From Acinetobacter gerneri DSM 14967 = CIP 107464 = MTCC 9824 (GTDB lineage: Bacteria > Pseudomonadota > Gammaproteobacteria > Pseudomonadales > Moraxellaceae), in contig NZ_KB849549.1 of assembly GCF_000368565.1 (NCBI RefSeq), positions 186,001 through 250,000 of the forward strand: a stretch of 64,000 nucleotides of DNA, written 5' to 3'. Within the stretch, counting starts at the first letter, position 1, and every line of letters starts with the position of its first letter. Under the pieces are notes generated by a model. That model had not been told where the DNA came from, searched no databases, and worked only from the letters and a program-made list of their open reading frames with translations. Positions 36,718-45,673 of this stretch are shown here, in pieces. Position numbers and translations under genes: made by a program.

Positions 36718-37969
36718 GGCTCGCCTCCCCCTTTTCAAGTTCAGATTTCAAAAGGAAGCTGCCTTGAGCCACATATTTCTGACCTTGTTTTAAGCCAGAT
36801 TTGATTTCGACCCATTGTCCATCCAATGAAAATTGTCCAAGCTCAACAACTTGCGCTTCAAATTCCATTTTCCCATCATGTTCATGTGAAACAAAAACAG
36901 CATTTTTTCCTTCTATTTGCTGAATCGCTGTTTTTTGGATACGTAGCGCTTGAGCCGAAGAATTTTGTGTTAACACAACATTGACCATCAAGTTCGGACG
37001 CAGTTCAGTCGCATTTGATAAAACCTTGGCACGCACTTGTAAACGACCTGTTTGCGCATCGGCTTCACTATTTAAGCTTTGAATTTGTGCTTTAAATAGA
37101 TGCCCTGTTTGTAAGGACTTAAACTCAAGCGTCTGATTGGGTTCGATTGAGGCAAATTCAGAACTTGGCACGGTAAACTCAAGCCAAAGTTGGTCGAGCT
37201 GATCAATGGTAAACAACTGATCTGCAAGCTGAACATTTTCACCAACCACCAAATCCTTTTTACTGATGACGCCTGAAATTGGTGCTTTTAAAGCATAACG
37301 ACCATTTGAAACAGTCGTTGCACCAAATGCACTTAAACGAGATTTAGCAGCCTGAACCTGAATTTCCGCCTGTTTATATGCATTAAATGCACGTTGATAG
37401 TCCTGTTTTGCAGAAATCCCCTGCGACCACAATTGTTGTTCTCGTTGATAATCTTGGCGCGCTAAAGTGAGGTTGGTCTGTGCTATTTGTAAATTTGCCT
37501 GTTGATCTACCAGATCAGGGACCAATAAAGTTGCAAGCAATTGTCCTTTCTGAACTTTTTGTCCCAACTCAACATTTACAGACTCAACATGACCGCTAAA
37601 ACTTGGCGATACATGCGCTTGGCGATCTGTATTAATGCTTAGTTTTGCTGGATAAGCGTTAGTTTTTATCACTTCACCCATTTCAACACTTGCTAGCTTC
37701 ACCCCTTGCTCAGTCATTTGCTTCGCAGTTAATACGATAGATTGCTCATGATCATCAGCACCTTTTTCTGCCTCGTCATGACCATGCTCAGCCTCCTCTG
37801 CATGTCCTTCATTTGCCTCTTTTTGCTCTTTTTTTCCAGTGAAAAATAAAGCAATTGCAACCAATGCTGTTATCAATAACGCAATGATGATCAACAATTT
37901 TTGTGATATTTTTCCAGTTTGACGATGTGCAGATCCAAGTTGAGCCATTTGTTTTTTAAGCTTATTCAT
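36707..37969 (-). CDS. czcB: Periplasmic adaptor CzcB
   Basis: This 420-residue membrane fusion protein has one N-terminal anchor helix (about 25-45). A His/Glu-rich stretch (about 55-75, EEAEHGHDEAEKGADDHEQS) probably binds metal. Barrel-sandwich (lipoyl) halves surround a coiled-coil hairpin (VQKGQLLATLLVPDLVDQQANL onward), and a beta-barrel and membrane-proximal domain follow. It links the CzcA pump to the CzcC outer-membrane channel. The start ATG is 1 bp after the czcC stop region. Confidence 0.94.
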   Translation of the reverse strand: MNKLKKQMAQLGSAHRQTGKISQKLLIIIALLITALVAIALFFTGKKEQKEANEGHAEEAEHGHDEAEKGADDHEQSIVLTAKQMTEQGVKLASVEMGEVIKTNAYPAKLSINTDRQAHVSPSFSGHVESVNVELGQKVQKGQLLATLLVPDLVDQQANLQIAQTNLTLARQDYQREQQLWSQGISAKQDYQRAFNAYKQAEIQVQAAKSRLSAFGATTVSNGRYALKAPISGVISKKDLVVGENVQLADQLFTIDQLDQLWLEFTVPSSEFASIEPNQTLEFKSLQTGHLFKAQIQSLNSEADAQTGRLQVRAKVLSNATELRPNLMVNVVLTQNSSAQALRIQKTAIQQIEGKNAVFVSHEHDGKMEFEAQVVELGQFSLDGQWVEIKSGLKQGQKYVAQGSFLLKSELEKGEASHEH

Positions 37970-39364
37970 TTATTTCCCCCCACCAATCACAGGTAAATTT
38001 TGAGTGTCTTGCCACGCATTTTGATTCAATTGATCAAGTGCATCTGCCGCCATAATCTGCTCAGGAGAAACCCCTAAACTTAAACTCTCAGCTGTTATTG
38101 CGCGTTGCCAAGCAGTTTTTAACAACTGCACCCGACGCAAACGAACATCCTGCAACTGCATCGTTGCCTGCTGAACGTCTGTGACTGCAAATTTACCGGC
38201 TTGAAAACCTTGCAAAGTTTTCTGTTGCACGCGAAGTGCTAGTGGGATTTGAATATTTTGAAGCTGTTGAAACTGTGAACTCAGATCATTTAACTCAGAC
38301 AAGAGATGACTGACTTTGATCTTATTTTGACTGCGATAAAACTGCTGTTGTCGATCCAAAAGTTGCTGTTTGGCTTGACTGATCTCAACACCATATTGAT
38401 TGCGATTAAAGATATTCAAAGGAATTTCTACACCGAGTAACACTTGGTTTTCAGTAGAACTTTCTGGTGAAGATGTCCGTTTAATCCCTGCATTGAGCGT
38501 AGGATTTGGTCTAGCTTCAGCTTTCAAAACATCAATATTAGTTTTGCTTTCAAGTATCTGTAACTGCAAACTCTTTTCTAATAAATTATCTTTTTGAAAA
38601 CGTTCCACATTGGAAATACTATCAAAAGGCCATAAATTTTTTGGATTTTGATCGATAGATAATAGCGAACTTGATTCACCCCAAAGTTGACTCAAATTTT
38701 GTCGAGCAACTTTTAACTCTAACTCAGCCTGCTTAAATAAACGCTCATTTTCCAAAGTATTTATCCGAATACGATCAACATCAACTTGAGCAATATTTCC
38801 CGCCTGATAACGCTTTTCCGTTACTTGTAGATTTTCCTGACTATTTTTAAGCTGCTCCAAAACCACATCACGCTCAAGCTCTAAAATTGCCAGTTGAGAC
38901 CAAAGATGCTTTACAACCAGCTCCAATTGCGCCTGATAAATCTGCTGTTTTAAAGCCACTTGATTAGATGAAATTTCTGCTAATTTTTGCTGCGCTTTAC
39001 GCTCACCGAACAAATCCAAACGCTGAGAAATACCGATAGAAAGCTCTTTCTCCTGATCATTTTTAAAGCCAGATTGTTCTATGGATAAGTTTGGATTTAT
39101 CCACAGCTTGGCTTGTTTTTTGTTCGCATTTGCAATTTGAGCCTGAGTTTGCCACACCCCTTGGGTCGCTTGAAACGTTTTTACCTTTTCAAGCGCATTG
39201 GACAAACTCAAATTTTCAGTTGATTTTGAATGACCCACAACAGGCAAAGTAAACATTGCAAGCAATGCCAAACTCGCCCAAGACATCGCCCGTTGAGGGA
39301 TGACGACACCTGATGAATGATCCAAAGCTTGATCTGCCATAGATTTAAATGTTTTTTTAGACAT
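37970..39364 (-). CDS. czcC: Outer-membrane factor CzcC
   Basis: This 464-residue TolC-type outer-membrane channel starts at ATG 39364; a TTG five codons upstream is open but lacks a good ribosome-binding site. A long N-terminal leader precedes a signal segment (MSWASLALLAMFTLPVVGHS). Repeated helical hairpins follow with two outer-membrane efflux protein repeats, for example LDLFGERKAQQKLAEIS and the C-terminal AVTDVQQATMQLQDVRLR. It is translated just ahead of czcB. Confidence 0.9.
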   Translation of the reverse strand: MSKKTFKSMADQALDHSSGVVIPQRAMSWASLALLAMFTLPVVGHSKSTENLSLSNALEKVKTFQATQGVWQTQAQIANANKKQAKLWINPNLSIEQSGFKNDQEKELSIGISQRLDLFGERKAQQKLAEISSNQVALKQQIYQAQLELVVKHLWSQLAILELERDVVLEQLKNSQENLQVTEKRYQAGNIAQVDVDRIRINTLENERLFKQAELELKVARQNLSQLWGESSSLLSIDQNPKNLWPFDSISNVERFQKDNLLEKSLQLQILESKTNIDVLKAEARPNPTLNAGIKRTSSPESSTENQVLLGVEIPLNIFNRNQYGVEISQAKQQLLDRQQQFYRSQNKIKVSHLLSELNDLSSQFQQLQNIQIPLALRVQQKTLQGFQAGKFAVTDVQQATMQLQDVRLRRVQLLKTAWQRAITAESLSLGVSPEQIMAADALDQLNQNAWQDTQNLPVIGGGK

Positions 39365-39421
39365 GATTATGCCCCACAAAATTGAAGATTTGCGGTGGGC
39401 TTTAGATTTGGCTACCCCACC

Positions 39422-39871
39422 TTATAGCGGGGCAAATACGGGCGGTGGATTTAATCCATATAAATGAGGTGATTGGTAAGTATTGTTCCAATCAGAAAAA
39501 GAATGCAGTAAATAGGGTCTAAACTTAGGGTCTTGTGCATTATTTTGCACATGCAAAACCATAAAATAGGCAAAAGAAGGTAAATGATCTCGATGATCAT
39601 CTACTGCTAAATTACTAAAGGCTTTTACTGCATTTTCAGCTTTGCTTAAGCTTAGTTCAGCATTGCTTAAGATAGTTCCCTTACTCTTATCATGTATGTT
39701 CATCTCAGAATGGCATGCCGTTGTTAAATGGTGCCCAAAGTGACGAATATTCGTATTTGTTGATGATTTCGAACCGATTTCATGGCCGCAAAAAGCTGCC
39801 GCTACATTCCAAAGACTTTGGAATATAAACAAACTCAGCAAGACGGTCATAAAAAGTCCGGATTTTTTCAC
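39422..39871 (-). CDS. czcI: CzcI-like periplasmic protein
   Basis: This 149-residue protein begins at GTG 39871 with AGGA 7 nt upstream; an ATG at 39850 is an alternative. A signal peptide (LLSLFIFQSLWNVAAA) is followed by Cys and His clusters FCGHEIG, HFGHHL and CHSEMNIH. The C-terminus is PPPVFAPL. These traits and the place ahead of czcC match CzcI, a small periplasmic protein of czcICBA clusters thought to tune metal efflux. The exact biochemical role is not established. Confidence 0.78.
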   Translation of the reverse strand: MKKSGLFMTVLLSLFIFQSLWNVAAAFCGHEIGSKSSTNTNIRHFGHHLTTACHSEMNIHDKSKGTILSNAELSLSKAENAVKAFSNLAVDDHRDHLPSFAYFMVLHVQNNAQDPKFRPYLLHSFSDWNNTYQSPHLYGLNPPPVFAPL

Positions 39872-40130
39872 AAATACATCCTGAAATGTAGTGTGCCTAA
39901 TATATCAGTGAAGATTAACGTAATAAAATTACAAATGATCGTATTTACTCATTTTTTTTGATTGTTACGTTCAATTATTTATATATATAGAAAAACATAC
40001 ATTTTACTGTTGACATATTACAAAATTTTGTTTGCAAAGTTAAAAAAAACAGCTAAATTAAATAAATCTAATCATTTTTAAGATTAGCCTGATTACTAAC
40101 TTTGTTAACGGATTAGCAAGGAGGTTTCAT

Positions 40131-40505
40131 ATGTTGGTGCATATTTTAAATCGTTTCTTAGGCTCTTCAAATTCTGATCGCTTTAAAGCCGATTCTGAAG
40201 CCTCATACGAACGCTCTCGTGCAAATGATTTTGAGCAACGAGCCGCTCAGCATCTCCATGATTCCCATTCTAGCCATTTCGAAGATCATGAAACTCGAAA
40301 TGCGATGTGGTATTACCTACGTGCAGCTTTACGCGGTGATCAAGAAGCCCAATATAAAATGGGTTTAAGTTATCTCAATGGTCAACTGGGTCTTGATCGC
40401 AATTATTCTCAAGCTGAAAAATGGCTAGCACAGGCTGCGCATCAAGGTCATTTACAGGCCAAAGAAGAATTAAACAAAGCTTATAATAACCTCGCTTTTT
40501 CATAA
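40131..40505 (+). CDS. Sel1-repeat protein, copy A
   Basis: This 124-residue protein has an exceptionally strong ribosome-binding site AAGGAGG. A charged N-terminal part (about 1-50) precedes two Sel1-like tetratricopeptide units: NAMWYYLRAALRGDQEAQYKMGLSYLNG (about 61-88) and YSQAEKWLAQAAHQGHLQAKEEL (about 95-117). Sel1 repeats mediate protein contacts. No signal peptide is clear; the first 11 residues are mildly hydrophobic. It has a related neighbour 258 bp downstream. Function is unknown. Confidence 0.8.
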   Translation: MLVHILNRFLGSSNSDRFKADSEASYERSRANDFEQRAAQHLHDSHSSHFEDHETRNAMWYYLRAALRGDQEAQYKMGLSYLNGQLGLDRNYSQAEKWLAQAAHQGHLQAKEELNKAYNNLAFS

Positions 40506-40539
40506 TCATTATTTAATATCTACAATTTCAAATAATATT

Positions 40540-40568
40540 CAAATAATCAGATTTATTCTGATTATTTG
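40540..40568. other. Perfect 12-bp AT-rich hairpin
   Basis: CAAATAATCAGA / TCTGATTATTTG with a 5-nt loop lies 34 bp after the first Sel1 gene. It has no T run, so it is more likely an mRNA end-stabiliser or weak terminator than a strong one. Confidence 0.5.
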
Positions 40569-40762
40569 GATAAATATATGAACTATTAAATATTCTTTTA
40601 TTAATATAAATCCCAATAAAATAAGAAATAAAAATCAATATTTTATGAAAATATCATTTTAGATCAAAATGATAAAAAAATATTCATGTTTAACCAATTT
40701 CAGGGATTTAAATTTGTGCATTTTTATTATAAATTATCATTTCTATTTCATTTAATAGAGTC

Positions 40763-41185
40763 ATGCATAAAATGGATTTTACAAAAATAATTGCTCAAAT
40801 TATTTCACATTTTATATATAATTCGACAAAAGATAGTACAGAGAATTTATCTCCCTTTTCTGAATCTTTTTTTAGTTATCATCGTGCTAAATATTTTCAA
40901 TATTTAGCTTTATTTAATTCAGATGCTAAGTTTACTTTAGAAACTACAACACCCTATTCAAATCAACGTAATGCGATTTGGTATTTTTTACATTCAGCTT
41001 TAAAAGGTTATAGTGTTTCTCAATACGAACTGGGTATTTGTTATTTAAAAGGTCAGCTTGGTTTACAGCCAAATTTGCAACAAGCCGAAAAATGGCTTGC
41101 GCTTGCAGCAAAACAAGGGCATCTCGAAGCAATAGATGAACTTAAAAATATAGATTCCTCTCAATCTTCAAACATGATGCAATAA
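40763..41185 (+). CDS. Sel1-repeat protein, copy B
   Basis: This 140-residue paralog of the preceding gene shares the arrangement NAIWYFLHSALKGYSVSQYELGICYLKG followed by QQAEKWLALAAKQGHLEAIDEL. The C-terminal two thirds aligns well, while the first 55 residues have diverged and are richer in Phe, Ile, Ser and Lys. The gene is more AT-rich than copy A and has no strong ribosome-binding site. A terminator follows immediately. Function is unknown; it is probably a duplicated gene under relaxed or different selection. Confidence 0.75.
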   Translation: MHKMDFTKIIAQIISHFIYNSTKDSTENLSPFSESFFSYHRAKYFQYLALFNSDAKFTLETTTPYSNQRNAIWYFLHSALKGYSVSQYELGICYLKGQLGLQPNLQQAEKWLALAAKQGHLEAIDELKNIDSSQSSNMMQ

Positions 41186-41212
41186 AAAACCAGCTTTCTA
41201 GCTGGTTTTTTA
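41184..41212. terminator. Bidirectional terminator between copy B and ettA
   Basis: An AACCAGCT/AGCTGGTT stem is flanked by an A run and a T run. It ends the Sel1 gene (+) and the convergent ettA (-). Confidence 0.9.
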
Positions 41213-41227
41213 TTTGATCTATATCAA

Positions 41228-42883
41228 TTAAATTTTACGGAATTTTTTGCGTTTTGTTGCAAGGTCATCGCCATATTTCTTACGACGATATTCTTCAAAC
41301 TCAGTATAGTTACCAGCAAAGAACTCAGGTTGTTCATCTTCAAATGACAAGATATGTGTCGCAATACGGTCTAGGAACCAACGGTCATGCGATACAACCA
41401 TTACAGTACCTGGGAATACCAAAATCGCATCTTCGAGTGCACGTAGTGTTTCTACGTCCAAGTCATTTGATGGCTCATCCAGTAAGATTACGTTTGCACC
41501 CATTTGTAAGATTTTAGCCAGTTGTAAACGGTTACGTTCACCACCAGACAATTCACCTACGCGTTTTTGCTGATCTTGACCTTTAAAGTTAAAGCGTCCG
41601 ATATATGCACGTGATGCAATTTCATAATCGCCAATACGTAAGATATCTAAACCGCCTGAAACTTCTTCCCAAACTGTTTTGTTGTTATCCAAAGTATCTC
41701 GAATCTGACCAACATAAGCCACTTTTACAGAATCACCTAAAGTCACAGTACCTGTATCTGGTTTTTGTTCTTCAGTCATCATACGGAATAATGTGGTTTT
41801 ACCCGCACCGTTTGGACCAACGATACCAACAATCGCTGTAGGTGGAACAGTGAATGTTAAGTTTTCATATAACAGACGACCATCAAATGATTTACTGATA
41901 TTTTCAACTTCAACCACTTTGTTACCTAGGCGTGGACCAGGTGGAATATAGATTTCAGAAGTTTCATTACGTTGTTGGAATTCTTTAGAGTTAAGCTCTT
42001 CAAAACGTTCCATACGTGCTTTGTTTTTCTTTTGCTGACCTTTCGCATTTGAACGAACCCATTCAAGTTCTTTTTTCAATGCTTTAGCAAAAGATTCTTC
42101 TTGTTTATTTTCCTGCTCTAAACGCGCATTCTTTTGTTCTAACCAAGCAGAATAGTTACCTTGGTAAGGAATACCATGGCCACGGTCAAGTTCAAGAATC
42201 CATTCTGCAACGTTATCCAAGAAATAACGGTCATGGGTAATCGCAACGATCGTACCAGGGAAATCTTTCAAGAAACGTTCCAACCAAGACACAGATTCTG
42301 CGTCCAAATGGTTCGTCGGTTCGTCGAGAAGTAGCATATCTGGTTTAGAAAGCAATAAACGGCAAAGCGCAACACGACGGCGTTCACCACCTGAAAGCAA
42401 GCTTACATCCGCATCCCAAGCTGGAAGGTTCAATGCTGCAGCAGCTTGATCCATTTGGTTTACGATATTGTGAGCATCCCAAGCATGAATGATTGCTTCA
42501 AGCTTTTCTTGCTCTTTTGCAAGGGCATCGAAGTCAGCATCTTCAGCTGCATATTCAGCAAATACTTCATCCAAACGTGCTAAAGCGTCAAGCGGTTCAC
42601 GTAAACCATCTTCAACGTTACCACGTACATCTTTATTTGGATCTAATGGTGGCTCTTGTTCAAGATAACCGATTTTAGTACCCGGTTGTGCACGAGCTTC
42701 ACCAGAGAAATCTTTATCTACGCCAGCCATAATACGGAGTAGGGTTGATTTACCTGCACCGTTTAAACCAAGTACACCAATTTTTGCACCTGGGAAAAAT
42801 GATAAAGAGATGTCTTTTAGGATTTCGCGCTTCGGCGGAACCATTTTAGACACTCGGTTCATCGTATAAATATATTGGGCCAC
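41228..42883 (-). CDS. ettA: Energy-dependent translational throttle protein EttA, GTG start
   Basis: This 551-residue ABC-F protein binds the ribosomal E site and gates elongation by ATP/ADP ratio. It has two nucleotide-binding domains: Walker A GLNGAGKSTLL and GPNGAGKTTLF, signature LSGGERRRVALCRLL and LSGGERNRLQLAKIL, and Walker B-type LLLDEPTNHLD and LLDEPSNDLD. A charged linker (about 240-315) corresponds to the arm and P-site interaction motif region. It starts at GTG 42883 with GAGGAG 6 nt upstream; the longer frame begins at a TTG and is unlikely. The protein N-terminus AQYIYTMNRVSK fits EttA. Confidence 0.94.
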   Translation of the reverse strand: MAQYIYTMNRVSKMVPPKREILKDISLSFFPGAKIGVLGLNGAGKSTLLRIMAGVDKDFSGEARAQPGTKIGYLEQEPPLDPNKDVRGNVEDGLREPLDALARLDEVFAEYAAEDADFDALAKEQEKLEAIIHAWDAHNIVNQMDQAAAALNLPAWDADVSLLSGGERRRVALCRLLLSKPDMLLLDEPTNHLDAESVSWLERFLKDFPGTIVAITHDRYFLDNVAEWILELDRGHGIPYQGNYSAWLEQKNARLEQENKQEESFAKALKKELEWVRSNAKGQQKKNKARMERFEELNSKEFQQRNETSEIYIPPGPRLGNKVVEVENISKSFDGRLLYENLTFTVPPTAIVGIVGPNGAGKTTLFRMMTEEQKPDTGTVTLGDSVKVAYVGQIRDTLDNNKTVWEEVSGGLDILRIGDYEIASRAYIGRFNFKGQDQQKRVGELSGGERNRLQLAKILQMGANVILLDEPSNDLDVETLRALEDAILVFPGTVMVVSHDRWFLDRIATHILSFEDEQPEFFAGNYTEFEEYRRKKYGDDLATKRKKFRKI

Positions 42884-43190
42884 GCAGGACTCCTCAATAG
42901 AAAAACCAAAATATCGCAAATTGCGAAAAAATGAATCGGAGCATTATACGATGAAAGTTCCTAAAAAATAAGGCATCCATCTGAGGATATGTAAGCTTTT
43001 ATCTCAAAATATTGCAGAATCTAAGTCGAATAAATAATAATCATTGCCGATGGGCTTAAAATTGTTTTAAATAAAATCTTAAAATTTATGCTTATGAAAA
43101 TAAAAGAATAAACATGAAGATTTTATCACTTTACATGCATAACATAAATGCTACACTCGATTGATATTCAATAATTTTGATGGAACATAC
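42884..43190. promoter_or_regulatory. ettA/metY divergent region with putative metY promoter
   Basis: This 307-bp spacer separates divergent genes. A candidate rightward promoter has TTTACA (43130-43135) and TACACT (43152-43157) with 16-bp spacing, 33 bp before the metY start. No riboswitch-like structure could be recognised here. Confidence 0.4.
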
Positions 43191-44468
43191 ATGACCTACA
43201 AAGACGAAACCTTAGCCATCCATGCAGGCTATAGCCCAGAAGCAACAACCAAAGCCGTTGCAGTTCCAATTTATCAAACAACATCTTATGCATTTGATAA
43301 TACTCAACACGGGGCAGATTTATTTGATTTAAAAGTACAGGGCAATATTTATACCCGTATTATGAATCCAACCACAGCTGTACTAGAACAGCGTCTTGCT
43401 GCACTCGAAGGGGGAATCGGTGCACTTGCGGTGGCGTCTGGTATGTCTGCGATTACCTACGCAATCCAAACCATTGCCGAAGCTGGTGATAATATTGCCT
43501 CGGTTTCTACGCTTTATGGTGGTACTTACAACTTATTTGCGCATACTTTGCCAAAACAAGGGATCGAAGTTCGTTTTTTTGATTATCAAAAACCTGAAAG
43601 CTTAGCCAATCTGATTGATGAAAAAACCAAATTGGTTTTTGTCGAATCTATTGGTAATCCACTCGGCAATATCATTGATCTTGAAGCGATCAGTAAAATC
43701 GCACACGAACATGGCGTTCCTGTGATTGTAGATAATACCGTTGCTTCACCTGCCCTCCTCAAACCATTTCAATATGGGGCTGACATCGTGATTCATTCTT
43801 TGACCAAATACATTGGGGGTCATGGAAATAGTATCGGTGGTGCAATTATCGATAGCGGTAAATTCCCATGGGGTAAATATCCAGAACGCTTTAAAGTCCT
43901 CAATACACCTGATCCAAGCTATCACGGCGTGAACTATGTCGAAGCTTTAGGTGAAGCCGCATATATCGCGCGTGCACGTGTTGTACCTTTACGTAATACG
44001 GGTGCTGCGATCAGCCCACTGAGTGTATTTTTAATTTTACAAGGCTTGGAAACACTCAATCTACGTATGGAACGCCATACTGAAAATGCCCAAAAAGTAG
44101 CGGAATATTTAAAAAATCATCCGAAAGTAAAATGGGTCAATTACGCAGGTCTAAAAGATCATCCTCAACATGCGCTGGCGCAAAAATATGTCGGTGGCAA
44201 ACCTTCTGCAATTTTATCATTCGGTGTCGAAGATGGTCGCGAGGGGGGAACACGTTTTATTGACGCTCTTAAATTATTTACTCGTTTGGTCAATATCGGT
44301 GATGCAAAAAGCTTAGCCTGTCATCCTGCGACAACGACCCATCGTCAGCTCAATGATGAAGAATTGAAAGCTGCGGGAGTAAGTTCAGATATGGTTCGTT
44401 TATCGATTGGTATTGAACATATTGACGATTTGATTGCAGATCTTGAGCAAGCATTGTCAGAAGTCTAA
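43191..44468 (+). CDS. metY: O-acetylhomoserine sulfhydrylase
   Basis: This 425-residue PLP enzyme of the gamma family makes homocysteine (or methionine) directly from O-acetyl-homoserine and sulfide. The PLP lysine sits in SLTKYIGGHG. Other family sequences are YTRIMNPT, ASGMSAI, NTVASPALLKPF and the C-terminal RLSIGIEHIDDL. ATG 43191 is preferred over an upstream TTG. The window's tandem sulfate-binding genes supply the sulfur route indirectly. An intrinsic terminator follows 70 bp after the stop. O-succinyl substrates cannot be excluded. Confidence 0.92.
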   Translation: MTYKDETLAIHAGYSPEATTKAVAVPIYQTTSYAFDNTQHGADLFDLKVQGNIYTRIMNPTTAVLEQRLAALEGGIGALAVASGMSAITYAIQTIAEAGDNIASVSTLYGGTYNLFAHTLPKQGIEVRFFDYQKPESLANLIDEKTKLVFVESIGNPLGNIIDLEAISKIAHEHGVPVIVDNTVASPALLKPFQYGADIVIHSLTKYIGGHGNSIGGAIIDSGKFPWGKYPERFKVLNTPDPSYHGVNYVEALGEAAYIARARVVPLRNTGAAISPLSVFLILQGLETLNLRMERHTENAQKVAEYLKNHPKVKWVNYAGLKDHPQHALAQKYVGGKPSAILSFGVEDGREGGTRFIDALKLFTRLVNIGDAKSLACHPATTTHRQLNDEELKAAGVSSDMVRLSIGIEHIDDLIADLEQALSEV

Positions 44469-44534
44469 ATCTGCATAATGCATCGAAATGAAAATTTCAC
44501 TAATGAGAAATCATGCTTGAAATTTTCACTTTTT

Positions 44535-44568
44535 AATCCGATAAAGCCAACCTTTTATCGGATTTTTT
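44535..44568 (+). terminator. Intrinsic terminator of metY
   Basis: An ATCCGATAAA/TTTATCGGAT stem with an 8-nt loop is followed by six T residues. Confidence 0.88.
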
Positions 44569-44740
44569 ATTTTCATAATTAAAATAAATTTGCATAGCTT
44601 TGTTTTTAAAATACAATTTTATTTTTGCTTATTTTCATCGACATTTCAGAAAATCAGTCAAATAAGAATCAATAAGTTAAAGCATTACTCAATTGATTTG
44701 AGCCGAGTTTCAAATCTAGAAAATATATAAGAGAATATTT

Positions 44741-45673
44741 ATGCAGAATTTTAAATTAAAACAAATCAGTCTATCTATCGCCCTACTGAGCAGTATCGCC
44801 TGTACAAGCTATCTTCCAATGCAAAGCTTTGCCAGTGAAACTAAGCCAGCTCAAAGTAGCAGTAACTCAACAAATACAACTGCTGCGTCAGAGAATTCAG
44901 AAGCCAGTCCTTTTGACAAACTCGCTTGGCAAGTGGGTCCAAAAACAGAACCTATTGCCAAAGTCGCAACACTAAAAACCCTTGAGGGCGAAGGATTTTT
45001 AGATGAAAAAAATTCAGATCAATTTTTAGAACTCACCGATAACTTAGCTACAGGCTCGACCAACATCTTGGTGGCAAAAGATCAAAACTGGTGGGCAACC
45101 TTTGATTTTGATGAATCTGGTTATATCAAAGATGATGAAAAAATAGATGCGGATGCATTATTAAAAACCATCAAAGATTCGGATGAGGCATCCAACGAAG
45201 TTCGCGCAGAACATGGCTTTGCCAAAATTCACACGGTTGGTTGGGCTGTACCGCCACATTATGACAACCAAACCAAACGCCTAGAATGGGCACTTAAAAT
45301 CAGAGATGATCAAGGTGCTGAATCCATCAACTACACCATCCGTCTTTTAGGTCGAACTGGAGTAATGAACGCAACGCTGGTATCTGGAGAAGAAGAGCTT
45401 CAAAAAAATATTCAACAGTTTAAACAATCATTAACAGGCTTTGACTTTAATACAGGTCAAAAATACAGTGAATTCCGTGAAGGTGATAAAGTCGCAGAAT
45501 ACGGTTTAGCAGCCTTAATCACCGGTGGTGCTGTAGCCGTTGCGGCCAAAAAAGGCTTGTTTGCAACACTTCTAGTCTTTTTAGCCAAAATCTGGAAAAT
45601 CGTTGCCATTGCAGTCGTTGCGCTATTGGGCGGTATCCGTTCTATCTTCAAACGTAAGAAAGATCCTCAATGA
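44741..45673 (+). CDS. DUF2167 membrane protein
   Basis: This 310-residue protein has a signal peptide (IALLSSIACTSYLP, a possible lipobox at Cys21) and a Ser/Thr/Asn linker. A periplasmic domain of the DUF2167 type includes WWATFDFDESGYIKDDEKIDADALL (about 122-146), VGWAVPPHYDNQTKRLEWALKI and the following INYTIRLLGRTG. The C-terminus has two hydrophobic stretches (about 258-274 and 278-300) and a basic tail. DUF2167 proteins are widespread but have no settled role. It overlaps the next gene by 4 bases (ATGA), so they form a translationally coupled pair. Confidence 0.82.
   Translation: MQNFKLKQISLSIALLSSIACTSYLPMQSFASETKPAQSSSNSTNTTAASENSEASPFDKLAWQVGPKTEPIAKVATLKTLEGEGFLDEKNSDQFLELTDNLATGSTNILVAKDQNWWATFDFDESGYIKDDEKIDADALLKTIKDSDEASNEVRAEHGFAKIHTVGWAVPPHYDNQTKRLEWALKIRDDQGAESINYTIRLLGRTGVMNATLVSGEEELQKNIQQFKQSLTGFDFNTGQKYSEFREGDKVAEYGLAALITGGAVAVAAKKGLFATLLVFLAKIWKIVAIAVVALLGGIRSIFKRKKDPQ

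Noticed and set aside
39097..39105. Another TTATCCACA DnaA-box match inside czcC
   Set aside because: A single copy in coding sequence at about the chance rate.
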